From: Desmodesmus armatus
Taxonomy: Eukaryota; Chlorophyta; Chlorophyceae; Sphaeropleales; Scenedesmaceae
Direction of reading: 5' to 3'
Assembly (NCBI GenBank): GCA_007449985.2
Contig: VIIQ02000064.1
Location: 186,001-250,000 of the forward strand
DNA length: 64,000 nt
In this document: piece after piece, positions 41,024 through 51,531 of the stretch
How the letters are laid out: each line of letters begins with the position of its first letter
Numbering within the stretch: the first letter of the stretch is position 1
Position numbers and translations under genes: made by a program
Notes under the pieces: generated by a model
What the model saw: the letters and a program-made list of their open reading frames with translations, nothing else
What the model was told of the DNA's origin: nothing
The model's database searches: none

Positions 41024-44000
41024 TCAGATGTGGTACACGCCATCCATCGGGTGCGCGTACGCCCCAGCTGCTGCCGCATGCTGCTGTTGCTGCTGCTGTT
41101 GCTGCCACGCCACCTGCATTTGGTATTGCTGCATGGCCTGCTGCTGCTGTGCCTGCTGCTGCTGCTGCTGCGCGTGCTGCTGGTACTGGTGCTGCATGAC
41201 AGGCTGCTGCTGCACCTGGTGCATCGGTTGGGGGCTGGGGCACGGGTTGGTGCCGCCTGTCACGGACGTCCCCTGCATGCGCACATCATTGTTCTCCCTG
41301 CTCTCCCGACTGCTCTTGCTGCCGCTGCTGGTGGTGAATCCGTTGCTGCTAGTGTTGTGGCCGTTGGTTGCGGCATGCACCAGGTACCTGATCCAGTCAG
41401 GGCTGGGCACCCCTGGCAGTGAGGCCAGCGTCAAGCAGCGCTGGTTCATGGTTGCAGCCTCAGGGGGCAGGTTGGTGTTGAACCAGTCATGCTCCAGGAT
41501 CTCCTCCATGGTGATCCGCCTGCACAGGATACAGTACCATCTCGGATTAGGGAAAGAGCCGAGGCCACCAACATGGCCCACCCCATGTAGCAACGAAGCT
41601 CGATGGGCTCTTGCCAGCCATTGCCTGCCACCCAGGCTTTACAGGGTACAAAACAGCTGCGACAGCCGTCAACCCTTCCCGCGCTGTGCCTAGCGGCGAC
41701 GAACTAATGCACACCCACCACGCACTATGTGTGCCTGGAGAATGTTTGTGTGCCTGATAGAATCGCTTGCATGTGCTTGGCGTCTGCCCTATCTTGCTAC
41801 AAATGCATGGGTTGGAGTCAAGGCCGCCATTATGTCACATTCTCTGTAGCAACGATGCCCACCGAGCCGCAAATGAGTCACGCATGATAACGCAAATGAG
41901 TCACTCAAACACCAGGCTGTACAGGGTACAAAACAACTGCGCCAGCCGTCAAGCCTTCCAGCGATGTGCAGACTTTGGACTTTGCCCACCCATCAAGCAC
42001 TATGCGTGCCTGGACTATATGCGTGTGCCTCGCATGTGCGCTGCTTGCTAGCTACACATGTATGCTACATGCTACAAATGGGTGATGTATGGACATACTT
42101 GTGTGGCTCTGGCAGCAGCATGCGCTTGATCATGTCCTTCACCCCGCCACTCAGGTCCAGGTTGTCAGGGATCTCGTACTTGCAGCCCACCATCTGCTCC
42201 AGCATCACAATGAAGTCATCAGGGCTAGCGATGACACCTGACAACAGCACAGCACGGCATGACACGGTGTAACAGCAGAGGTGTGAGGGCGGCTGGGGTA
42301 TATGTTGGCAGCGGCAGCGGTGTGCGATGTTGGGGAGCTGAACAGTGAGGGGCAGCAACAGCAGTGAAGCACAGCTGCGAACAGATTGCGGTGATACTAG
42401 TGTGCAGTAGGTGCATGATGTAACCACTGGTGCCAGAAGCTTTGACAGGATCTGCCAACAGCCAGCATGTCCTTGTTAGAAGCAGGGCTGAGATGGGAGG
42501 GCGTTCCCGCCAGCTGCTGCGCTGCTCCTTGCCTTTCAAAGCACATCACGGCCCAAGGCTGGGCACCGGCTGCCTGCCTGCCTGCCTGCCTGCGCCTGCT
42601 GTGCTGTGCCCTGTCCAGTCCAACCCGTGTCCACCAATCAAGCCAGATGACTCACCCTTGTTGTTTGGGCTGTCAAAGGGGTAGCGTCCGGTCAGCATCA
42701 CAAACAGCATGACACCACAGCTCCAGATGTCTGCCAGCTTGCCGTCATAGCGAGTCTGGCCTGTGATGTTCAGCAGCACCTCTGGGGCCATGTACGTCAA
42801 CGTGCCCACCTGCAGCACACACGCACAGCACATGGTCACAGCAGATGGTCGGATGCCTGATGCACCAGCACTGATCAGCTGCTGGCTGTGCTGTGCACCT
42901 GAAAAAGTGACGCTCCAGCACATGTGCATGTTCTGCCAAGACAGCACCAGCTGCAAGGTTCAGGGTGCTGCCCATGGGTTGAAGTGCGGTAGGCCGTCAA
43001 TATCTGAGAATTGGGGCACGTCCAGCTGCGAACAAACATGACTCTTGTCCTGCAGGCATGTGCTGGGCCTGTGCCAGGCACGCACCTTGCTCTTGGCTGC
43101 TGACTTGTTCTCCTCCTTGCTGTAACCAAAGTCACACATCTTCAGCAGCGGCAGCGGCAGGTGCACCACACTCTGCAGGACACAGACACAACACCATGGC
43201 TCTCAGTGTAGACGGCAAAGACAGACTCTCTGGCAGGACTGTCCTAGTGCGCCTCTGCATGTAGTGTCGCTGTGCTGACAAACCAACGGCACCGAGGCAG
43301 ATGCCGAGGTTGCTACTGAGCCTGTCCAGATAAGGGACAGCCTATCCCGAAGCAGAACACCAGCAGCTGCACGTAGCACCAACTGAACAGAGCACGCAAG
43401 CCGGTCTGCCCAGTCTCGTTAATTGGCTGCCGGCGGCCGGTTGAAGAGTCACTGCGCTGCTGTGGAAAAAAAACTGCGCTGCTGCTGGGCCAGGCTAAGC
43501 AGGGCTTGGGCCAGATTGCTAGCCGTACTGCAACCAGTATGCTCATGCATGGATGGAGGCACAAACCACACAGTCACCAGCTGCAATGTTGAGAACGGAG
43601 GCCTACTTACGTGCATGAGTGTGTTTTCAAGCTTGATGTCCCTGTTAGACACCCCCTTCCTGTGGCAGTAGTCCACTGCCAGCGCCAGCTGCTGAAAGAA
43701 CCAGCGCGCCACAGACTCCTTCAGGTGCCCAAAGCGACGCACATACGAGTGCAGTGTGCCTGCTCCCGCATACTCCAGCACGATGCAGATGAATTTGCTG
43801 GTGACAAACACATCCCTGAACTGGATGATGTGGGGGTGGCGCATCAGGCTGTGGTTCACGATCTCAGTCTCCACATACTTGGTGACCTGGAGCATGGTAA
43901 TCAGTTGTCAGATGCACTGCACATATGCAGGTTTGCAGCCTATGGCAGCTTGAAGCCGGGCACCTCTCGCTTGGTGTCAGCAGCTTGGTGTCAGCAGCAG

Positions 44001-44230
44001 TAGAGATCCAACTGCTGCAGATAGGGACAGAGTATGGCCCTACAGGCCCGCGCGCCCACCTCAGAGCGTGGAAGAAGCTTGATGGCAACAATCTCATCGT
44101 TTTCCAGGTTGCGAGCCTGGACTACACAGCCGAAGGAGCCCTTCCCCAGCATCTTGACGCACTCAAACCGCCCATCCTCTTTCAAAGCTGCCTCAATCAT
44201 GTTGTTCTTGCAGTCTGATTTGTTTTTCAT
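41024..44230 (-). CDS. SnRK2-like serine/threonine protein kinase
   Basis: Six exons join in frame to 440 residues: 44060-44230, 43611-43886, 43086-43172, 42656-42809, 42099-42237, 41024-41519. Kinase motifs appear in order: the glycine loop GKGSFG, Lys51 in VAIK, the catalytic loop NRDIKLEN with Asp140, [17 protein letters not shown] and [20 protein letters not shown], ending in [13 protein letters not shown]. The DFGYSK and RYPFD signatures are those of plant and algal SnRK2 kinases, which act in osmotic and sulphur-stress signalling. The usual HRD is NRD here. The acidic C-terminal box of plant SnRK2s is replaced by a Gln/His/Ala-rich tail ([18 protein letters not shown]). The start at MKNKSD is the first ATG in the open frame before the kinase domain and could move upstream. 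The exact subfamily member is not assigned. Confidence 0.9.
41565..42060. repeat. Tandem duplication inside the last kinase intron
   Basis: A unit containing GAGGCCACCAACATG, GTAGCAACGA, CAGGGTACAAAACAGCTGCG and GCACTATGTGTGCCTGG recurs with divergence from about 41815, offset 255-280 nt. The two copies fill most of the intron between exons 5 and 6. Confidence 0.7.
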
Positions 44231-45784
44231 CAGCCTGTGGCCCTGTGTGTGCAGGCTGGCGTCGATGGATCGACGAGGGAGCAGCAGACAACAACTGCTC
44301 CACTGTCAGTATTGTAACACTGGAAAGTTGCGAAGTTTGGGGGCAATGGTGAGCCGATCGCCGACACCCCGAGTGTACGAGTTCTCAACTCAGGGGGATG
44401 ACAGTGACAGTGACCGACTCAACCGCAGCCCCTACTAGGCCTAAGGTGTCATGTCAGGGGACTAAAAGCGACAAAATGGAGGTGTGCAAGAAGCAGGCTC
44501 TTGCCTTGGTGCTTGCACAGGGTGGGGTTCCACGTTTGACACCCTGTACATCGGCCTAGTCTGGTGCTGCACCCCCTAAAGACATGGGGAGAGAGTGCTG
44601 CTGGTGTTGTAGACACAGGGAGTGCATCCAGCCAATGCATGTGTTGTTGTGTCTCCACTACCAGGGGGTGAGGGGATGTGAATGGTGCACCATGGTGGCA
44701 TTTGCGCGCTGGCCCAGGAGGGGAGGGCAGGCCCTGAAGGGGGGGGGGGGGGGCACTGTGTGTTGCCGTGATCGTGCGACTGGTGAGCTGCGCAGACACT
44801 CCTATGAACGTCCATTTGAACCACAGAGTGTTCCATCTGCCACGCACCACCGCGGCCTAAAGCTAACATCAATGTGCCTACTTAGGATTGACACTGAGCT
44901 GCCAATCACATTCAGGGCTTGGTCAAGGTCCCAACCATCAACATGCAACCATCTAGACAGTTGACTCAAAAAGACCCTCATGTCAGAAGCCTTGCACAAA
45001 CTCTACCAAGAATCACCTGATGCTCAAATCAAGGATGAGAGCTGCACAACCCTCCCTAGTGATGCACATCCCGCCGGTTTGCACCCCGTCACAGCAGGGC
45101 CATTGTCAAGACTCTTGTCACAAGACACTCTCCGACGATGCAACCAGCTGTCAGCACGTAAGTGCACTGGGGAGGAAGCAACACACTCGTGCTGCAAGTG
45201 TTGACCCGCACATGCTGCCATCATCCTGCAAGCTGTCCGCTATACACACTCTCTCCACACAGCCCCGGCAAGTACACATGATAGCCCCCCTTCGGACAAG
45301 AGGGGCTACCATCAGAGGGTCGTTAAGTTGACACTGGTGACAGAGACACAGGCCCTCTGCGGAACGATTTCTCAGGTTCAACAGCATGGCAGATTGCCAT
45401 GGCACACTCAAACCAAGCTGAAGCAGCAACCAGCCTGCCAGTCTATGCAGAAGAAGTAAACTTTCTCGATCTAGCAAACAGGCAGCAGCATACACGGCGA
45501 GTTCACCACTGCACAGTGATGTGACCAATTGCAGTCCCCTCGAGGTTGTGAGTTTGGGAGTCCTGCAGATCCCTAGCAAGTAAGACTCTCAGCAGCAGTT
45601 CCCTGTCACACTGCTCTCAACCGTTACCAGAGCGCCATGCTGCGCTACGCCTCTATATGCATGTACAACAGCACCGGCACTACACCAGAACCACCTGCAC
45701 ACCAAGGCTGTGTCAAAGCACATGCTACAGGCCCGCAACACATGGCCAGTCCTGCCAGGGCCGCCGCAACCCGTCTGCAAAGCT
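44231..45784. other. Intergenic: kinase upstream region and 3' side of the borate transporter
   Basis: No coding region is supported. It includes a poly-G run near 44740-44753 and a TAGCCCC...GGGGCTA hairpin at about 45281-45308. The kinase promoter should lie in the first few hundred bases. Confidence 0.45.
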
Positions 45785-48700
45785 TCACTCCCCCAGCCGC
45801 CTGCGCAGCTGCTGTTGCTGCAGCTCCACACTCTCGCGGGTGAGGTGGTGCTTGATTTGCAGGCCATGAAACTCCTTGCTGACCACCTCTGCTTCATCCT
45901 CCCCCCAGGGAAGGTCCTCAATGGAGGGTCCGGCTGCTGCCACTGGCAGGTGGGGTGCGGGAGCCTCAGTGATTGCCCCCAGATCGAATAGCTCCTGCAA
46001 CCAACACAACACGCAAAGTTGTGAGGGAGCCACACACTGACACACGGCACGCAAGCACGGACAGAGCATGACATGCTCAGCCTCAGGCTCAAGTGTTGTA
46101 GTAATGAAGTGGCTGGACAAAGGCTGGAACCTGGCACAGCCCAGCTGGGTGGCTATGAAGCAAGCGCCCCCCCCCTCAAGTGCAGCTCAAGACTTTGTAC
46201 GTAGCAGTTCCCCTTGAGCTTCTTGCTTGCTTGCATTACCCATATACTGCCCACTCCTACAGCATGACAGCTCAAAAGGAGGCATCACAAGTGCGTTCAC
46301 ACACCCACCCACCTGTGCAGCTCTCAGCTTGTCAAGTACAGCGGGAGCCTCTTCATATTCTGCTGCATCAAGTTGACTCAGGTGGCCGCGGTCAAACAGC
46401 CGCGGCAGCACGAACTGCCTGATGGGTACCAGTGCCATGATGGGCAGGGGAAAGGCGATGCCTGCGATGCCTGCCCAAGTAGTAAGCGCCCACACTCCCA
46501 GAAGGTAAACCAGTTGCAGCAGGGTGAAGCGCACCACTATAGCGTACGGCACCAGCTGCAGCATCAAGACAGACAGGTCAAGGATACAGGGGACGGGCGT
46601 TGGCGTGTAGTGCTGCACCATATGGATAGTGCCAACAAGCAACTTGCAGCACAGCCGCCCCAGCCAAAGCACGACACTGGCCCGCCTCAATGTACGCTGC
46701 ATGGTCGCGCTGCATGGACAATTGCCTGGATACACACACCACACCCCTCCACACTACCAGCAGGCCTTGCACATACACTGTCTTCGAAACACGGCAGGTC
46801 CGTCTCACCTGCAAGTATGCTGCGTGGTCCTGCTGCATGATCACCAGCCGCTTCTTAGGGTCAGTGGCCAGCAGCAGCAGCCTTTCCCAGAGCTGGCTGC
46901 CTGCCAGGCTCTCAACCGCCATGAAGATGAAGTAGCCCCACAGCACACCAGTGGGGATCTGCTGGATGGCTGGGGTGATGCCCAGGCAGGCCGCCACCAG
47001 CAGGCTCTGCAGCATGTTGCTGACTCGCTGCTCACGAACCTGCAGGAAACACATGATCAGCAGTAATGTGCCTGGCCGGCCACGATGGGACTGCTTGTGG
47101 GTGCCAGCATGCCCTTAATCACAGCAAGGCCCCACAACCCACAGGCATGCATCTCCGTCTCTACCAACAGCAACACCCCCCCCCCTGCCGCAACACACAG
47201 CATCAACTTTGCAAGAGCGGGGTCACGTTCACCTCACAGCTTCAAACCCTCACCTCCAGGCGGAGATACGACCCCTGCTCTGCTGGGGACACCAGACCCC
47301 CGTCACCATCCTTGCCTCCACCCCCACCAAGCTCCGCCGCTGCTGAGTCAGGCAGGGTATTGATAGCCAGGTTAGACCCTGATGGGTGCAGACGCCCTCG
47401 CCCCTGCGCCAGTTGCTGTTGGTGCATCTCCAGCGATGGTCCGCTCCGCCGGTGCTGAGGGGCGCTGCTGCCGGCAGCGGTGGTGACACCCTGACTGCCT
47501 GTAGGAGACAGTGAGCGCTGCCGGTGGCGCAGTACCGCACCGTCTGCACTGCTGTGCCCCGCACTAGGACTGCTAGCTGCTGCTGCCCCGGCCTGCTGGG
47601 AGAGCTGGCAGTCCGGCTGTAGCGCTGCAGAGGCTCTGGGTGTGCCGAATGGCGAGCTGTGTTCGTGGGGTTGGCCAGCGGTATCGAGGTGCATATGCGA
47701 GAGAGCTGCTGTCACTGCATGGACACCCTCTGGCTGCTGCTGTACATGCTGCGTGTGTGCTCCTGTGCTGAGCTCTTGCCGGTCTACGTCGGCTCCCCGG
47801 CCTAACCGCAGCTTTGACAAGGACTGTGTCACTGCAGCGACAGCAGGCAGCTGCCGAATCGGGGCAGCATTGTAGCTGTCAGCAGTCCATTCAGATCCGC
47901 CGCTGGTGCCGTTCACTGTGAGGGCAGCATCACCGGGCCTGGCGTGTGCTGGTGCCAGGTGCTTGTGCTGTGAGCGCTTGGGTATATGGGCCAGGCTGCG
48001 GGTGTGCATTGGCGCCTGGGGTAGAACGCCGTTCACTGGAGGCAGCCCTAGGAGACCACACACCAGGGTCTGGAGCGACATAGGGGAGAAAGACAGGCAG
48101 CGGAGCAGCCAGCTGCTTTGTAGTGAATGCGGGACACCATTGAATGACAGAACAGGCAAAAACTGAAGGTGAAGGACGCACCAGCGTACTGCAGGCTGCA
48201 TGCGGCTGAACAACAGAGAGACACAGAGATAGAGACTGAATCAAGTTGTCCTGCAGTGAGCCCTGGTCAAAGTAGTCTCCTGTCATCATGCAGTTGTTTT
48301 ACTCACCAGGGCAGACAGCAGGAGGAAGTCCCAGTGGTAGGCTGGCCCCTGACAAGGTTGAACTGCAGCAGTAGAAGAAGGCAATTGGGGGTCTGCGAAA
48401 CCGAGTGTGCTTGTTGGGTGAAGCCAGGCTGGTCTGAGGTGGGTGCCAAGCTGTATGCTGTGATAACAGGGCCTGTCCTGGGCAGTGGCAGGGCTGCAGT
48501 TGGGTGCAACACTCATGACATGTGGATGGAGCATTGCCTACATAAGAAATGTTGCTGACCATCCCGCTGGTGGTGTAGGTGTAATTGTCACGTCAGGTTG
48601 CGGCGGAGGGGTTTTCACGGCGGATGCACGCGTCGGTATGATGTAGTCTGTCGGGCACGCTGGTGCGTGCAGTCTACTGTAAGTCACTCCTGCTCATGCT

Positions 48701-51058
48701 ACATGAAGGCCACCACGCCCAAGTTCACGCACAGGACTGCTAGTAGTAGTGACACTGCAGCTAGTCAGTAACAGTGCAGGCGTTCCTACCCGAGAGAGCT
48801 CGCCTCTCTCGGGGTTTGCTTGCCTCAAATGCACGGCGCAGTCAGTGCTCAACACCTGAACCTCAAGCTTTGACCAGCACAGGCACAAACCATATGTGTG
48901 CCTGTATCTAGCTGGCGGACCACGCCACACTGTGCACACGCCGTCATACGGCGTGACATAATGTCTGGCTTACCTCAGGCTGCTGTGCCATCTGTGAGCT
49001 GACGTTGTGGTCAAAGTAGAACAGCACCGTGATGATGATGGCAGGGACCAGTGCAGCACCGATGTAGCTGCCAGGGACCTCACCCAGGCGGCCAGCCACA
49101 GCCCAGGTGTCACGCACCTGCAGCATGCAGGACACGGCGCCAGTGCATGCATCTGAGCCAAGCACTGCATGCGCTAACATGTCAAGCAAGCGACACGTAC
49201 ATCCCATGCTGTGCCACTGGTAACATTTCATGCAACTAGCCGTACTTTATACAATGGCACAAAGCTGTTCGTCACTGTTGCCAGCTGGTAGCAAAGCGTC
49301 ACTTACTCTACAAGAATAACTAGTAGTACAGTGTGGTGATGAAGGTACCAAACCCATGCCAAAGCCTGGAAAGATGTACCGCACACGCTTCCAGCTACAA
49401 CACCTGCTCGTGCACATGCGCACAGTTGCACTACATCCTGTGTACCAAACTGCCGCCCCTGCCCGACACCCACCTCCCATGTGTTTGGTGTCGCAACGCG
49501 TCTAGGCACGCCCGGCGCCGGCGTCACCGCGAAAGACACACCACTCCACAGCACCACCATGAGTGGCACCCCATAGTCGGCCAACAAGCCCCTGAGCCAG
49601 CTGCGCCCCAGCCTCCAGGATCGTGCCTTGAGTATGTGCAGGCAGCTGAACAGCAGGGCCAGGGACAGCAGCAGGCTCCAGAGGCCGTTGATCAGGGTCA
49701 GAGTCCAGGGCTCGGCCACTGCAGGGGGTGGCTCTGCTGGGTAAAACTCGTGCACAATGCTCTGCAAGACACACAACACTTGATAAACACGCGGTCAAAG
49801 AGCTGTGTGGCAATTGTACATCATTCCCACCCTGCGTGCAATGTATTTAGAAGCCAGCTGAGTGGCTGCAGTTCACGAGCCCTGCTGCGTAGCTGCAGTG
49901 CAGACCACCTGGTGACAAGCTGGGAAGTCCAGAAGCAGCCGCTGCCAAGAGATCGATACCGCACAGGCTGTGCACCCTGCAGGCTGCACCTTGCCATGGA
50001 CCCAACCAAGCCATAGCTGCTGTAGGGCTGGTGCAGTGGTGCACGCACCTTGATGCCAACTTGCAGGAACAGGATCACAATCAGCGCCCCAAACAGCTCC
50101 CCTGAGAAGCGTGTGAAGTATGTTATACCGTCACATGTCCCCAGCACTGCCAGCACACAGCACATAAGCGCCGTCCAGATGCACACCCAGGCCGCCCAGG
50201 GCAGGAACAGGCCCACACCTAGACCTGGTGCGGTCTTGGCAAAGGCGAACATGAACCCGTATATGATGACGATTGGCTCTGCTACACCGATGATCAGCAG
50301 GGGCTGGCCACCTATGAGGGACTGCAGGTGCAGGACAGGTTGGGTCGAGTGGTCAGCGCAGTGTGCTGGCTGTGGTCAGTGTGAAGCCATGCTGACAGCC
50401 CTGCAGACTGTCAAAAAAATGTTCTCATGTTTGAATGTCAACAGGCGATATGGATGCCTTGTCAGGCACCTGTGGCTTGCCCACCTGTGTGACTCCTGCC
50501 AGTGCAGTAGACACCAGCACATGCACCACGTTCAGGGTCCCATCTGCAATTACGATACAGACCACCCGTCAACTTCAGTACAGACGGTGAGCAGGCAGGC
50601 ATGATCCAATGCGGCTGCCTCTGCTGAGCAAGGCTTTCTGGTGCTGGCGCTGCTGGCGCTGGTTCTGGTGCTGCTGCTGCTGCTGCTGCTGCTGCTTTTG
50701 CGATCACGCCGATTACCTGTACTGGTGGCCAGCTGCTGCCCAAATGCCAAGGCTGGTAGGACAGAGGCAAAGAAAATGTAGGTGGATGGGGGCAAGATTC
50801 TGCACCATCACAGCCACAGACACCAGATGCACACTTCAGCGTCTGGTGGTGTTGGATCAGCATCATGCCTTCCAAATGTGTGCATTGCACACTGTGCAAG
50901 GTGCAATGCTGCTGGAAAACTTGCAACCATCGACTAATACAGTCCCACCTGGTACCCCAATTCAGTCCCTGCATCCAGTCACTGCGATAGTGCGACAGGC
51001 GGCGTTGCACATCCTGGGCGATGCCACGCCCTGGCCGCCAGTGCCTTGCTGCTGACAT
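45785..51058 (-). CDS. Borate/anion exchanger of the SLC4 (BOR) family
   Basis: This is a multi-pass membrane transporter like plant BOR1, which exports borate across the plasma membrane. Eleven exons give 832 residues: 50949-51058, 50717-50799, 50485-50543, 50049-50321, 49474-49761, 48974-49117, 48307-48348, 47254-48069, 46809-47039, 46313-46555, 45785-45994. Family blocks appear in order: [138 protein letters not shown] and [19 protein letters not shown] Ser/Gln/His-rich insertion of about 230 residues fills exon 8 between [10 protein letters not shown] and REQRVSN, where plant members have a short loop. Exon 7 is ambiguous: FNLV at one acceptor is out of frame with AYHWDFLLL unless a second acceptor 14 nt downstream is used. 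The start at 51058 is the first ATG before [14 protein letters not shown]. Confidence 0.9.
46677..46715 (-). repeat. Intronic copy of the end of exon 9 (borate transporter)
   Basis: The copy encodes [13 protein letters not shown]; exon 9 ends [10 protein letters not shown] at 46809-46838. It lies about 123 nt further along the transcript, inside the intron. Family members usually have HASYIE-like sequence at this point, which the intronic copy matches better than the exon. Confidence 0.7.
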
Positions 51059-51531
51059 GCTACTGCACAGCTGGAAGCATGTACTGCTTGATACTCGACT
51101 ACGGATGCGGCTACCTGCTTCGTGCTGCTGGATTAAGAGGGGTAAGGAGGGTGTGCAGCCACCAGGGTGCAGCAGGTGACAGCAGCAGACGGGAAAAAAA
51201 AAGTCGGGCACAGCAACCTGACGATGTTGCACCCTCAATGCAACTTGATCGTGTCTGAGAAACGTTGACGCAAGTGAACGCGACCGCATGCGCTGGCAAC
51301 CTCAACACGAGCACACCGTGATCAGCTGACCATGATCTTCGCCAAGGTTTAGCAGTGGGTGTTCATCAGGCTTGTGGCAAGTCGACCTTTCTTACAACGT
51401 GTCACAGAAGCGTGTATCAGGCTGGTTGCGTGCCCTGCCACGTTGTGCTGAACTCTGCTCCATTCAAATTTCAAGCCATCACCTTCATCTTTGGCTGAGC
51501 TACAGCTAAGCACAGCAGCAAGGCCTGAGCT
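51059..51531. promoter_or_regulatory. Bidirectional promoter region, borate transporter / FEN1
   Basis: The two genes are transcribed away from each other from ATGs 474 nt apart, so this stretch must hold both promoters and leaders. No TATA box is obvious on either side. Confidence 0.5.
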
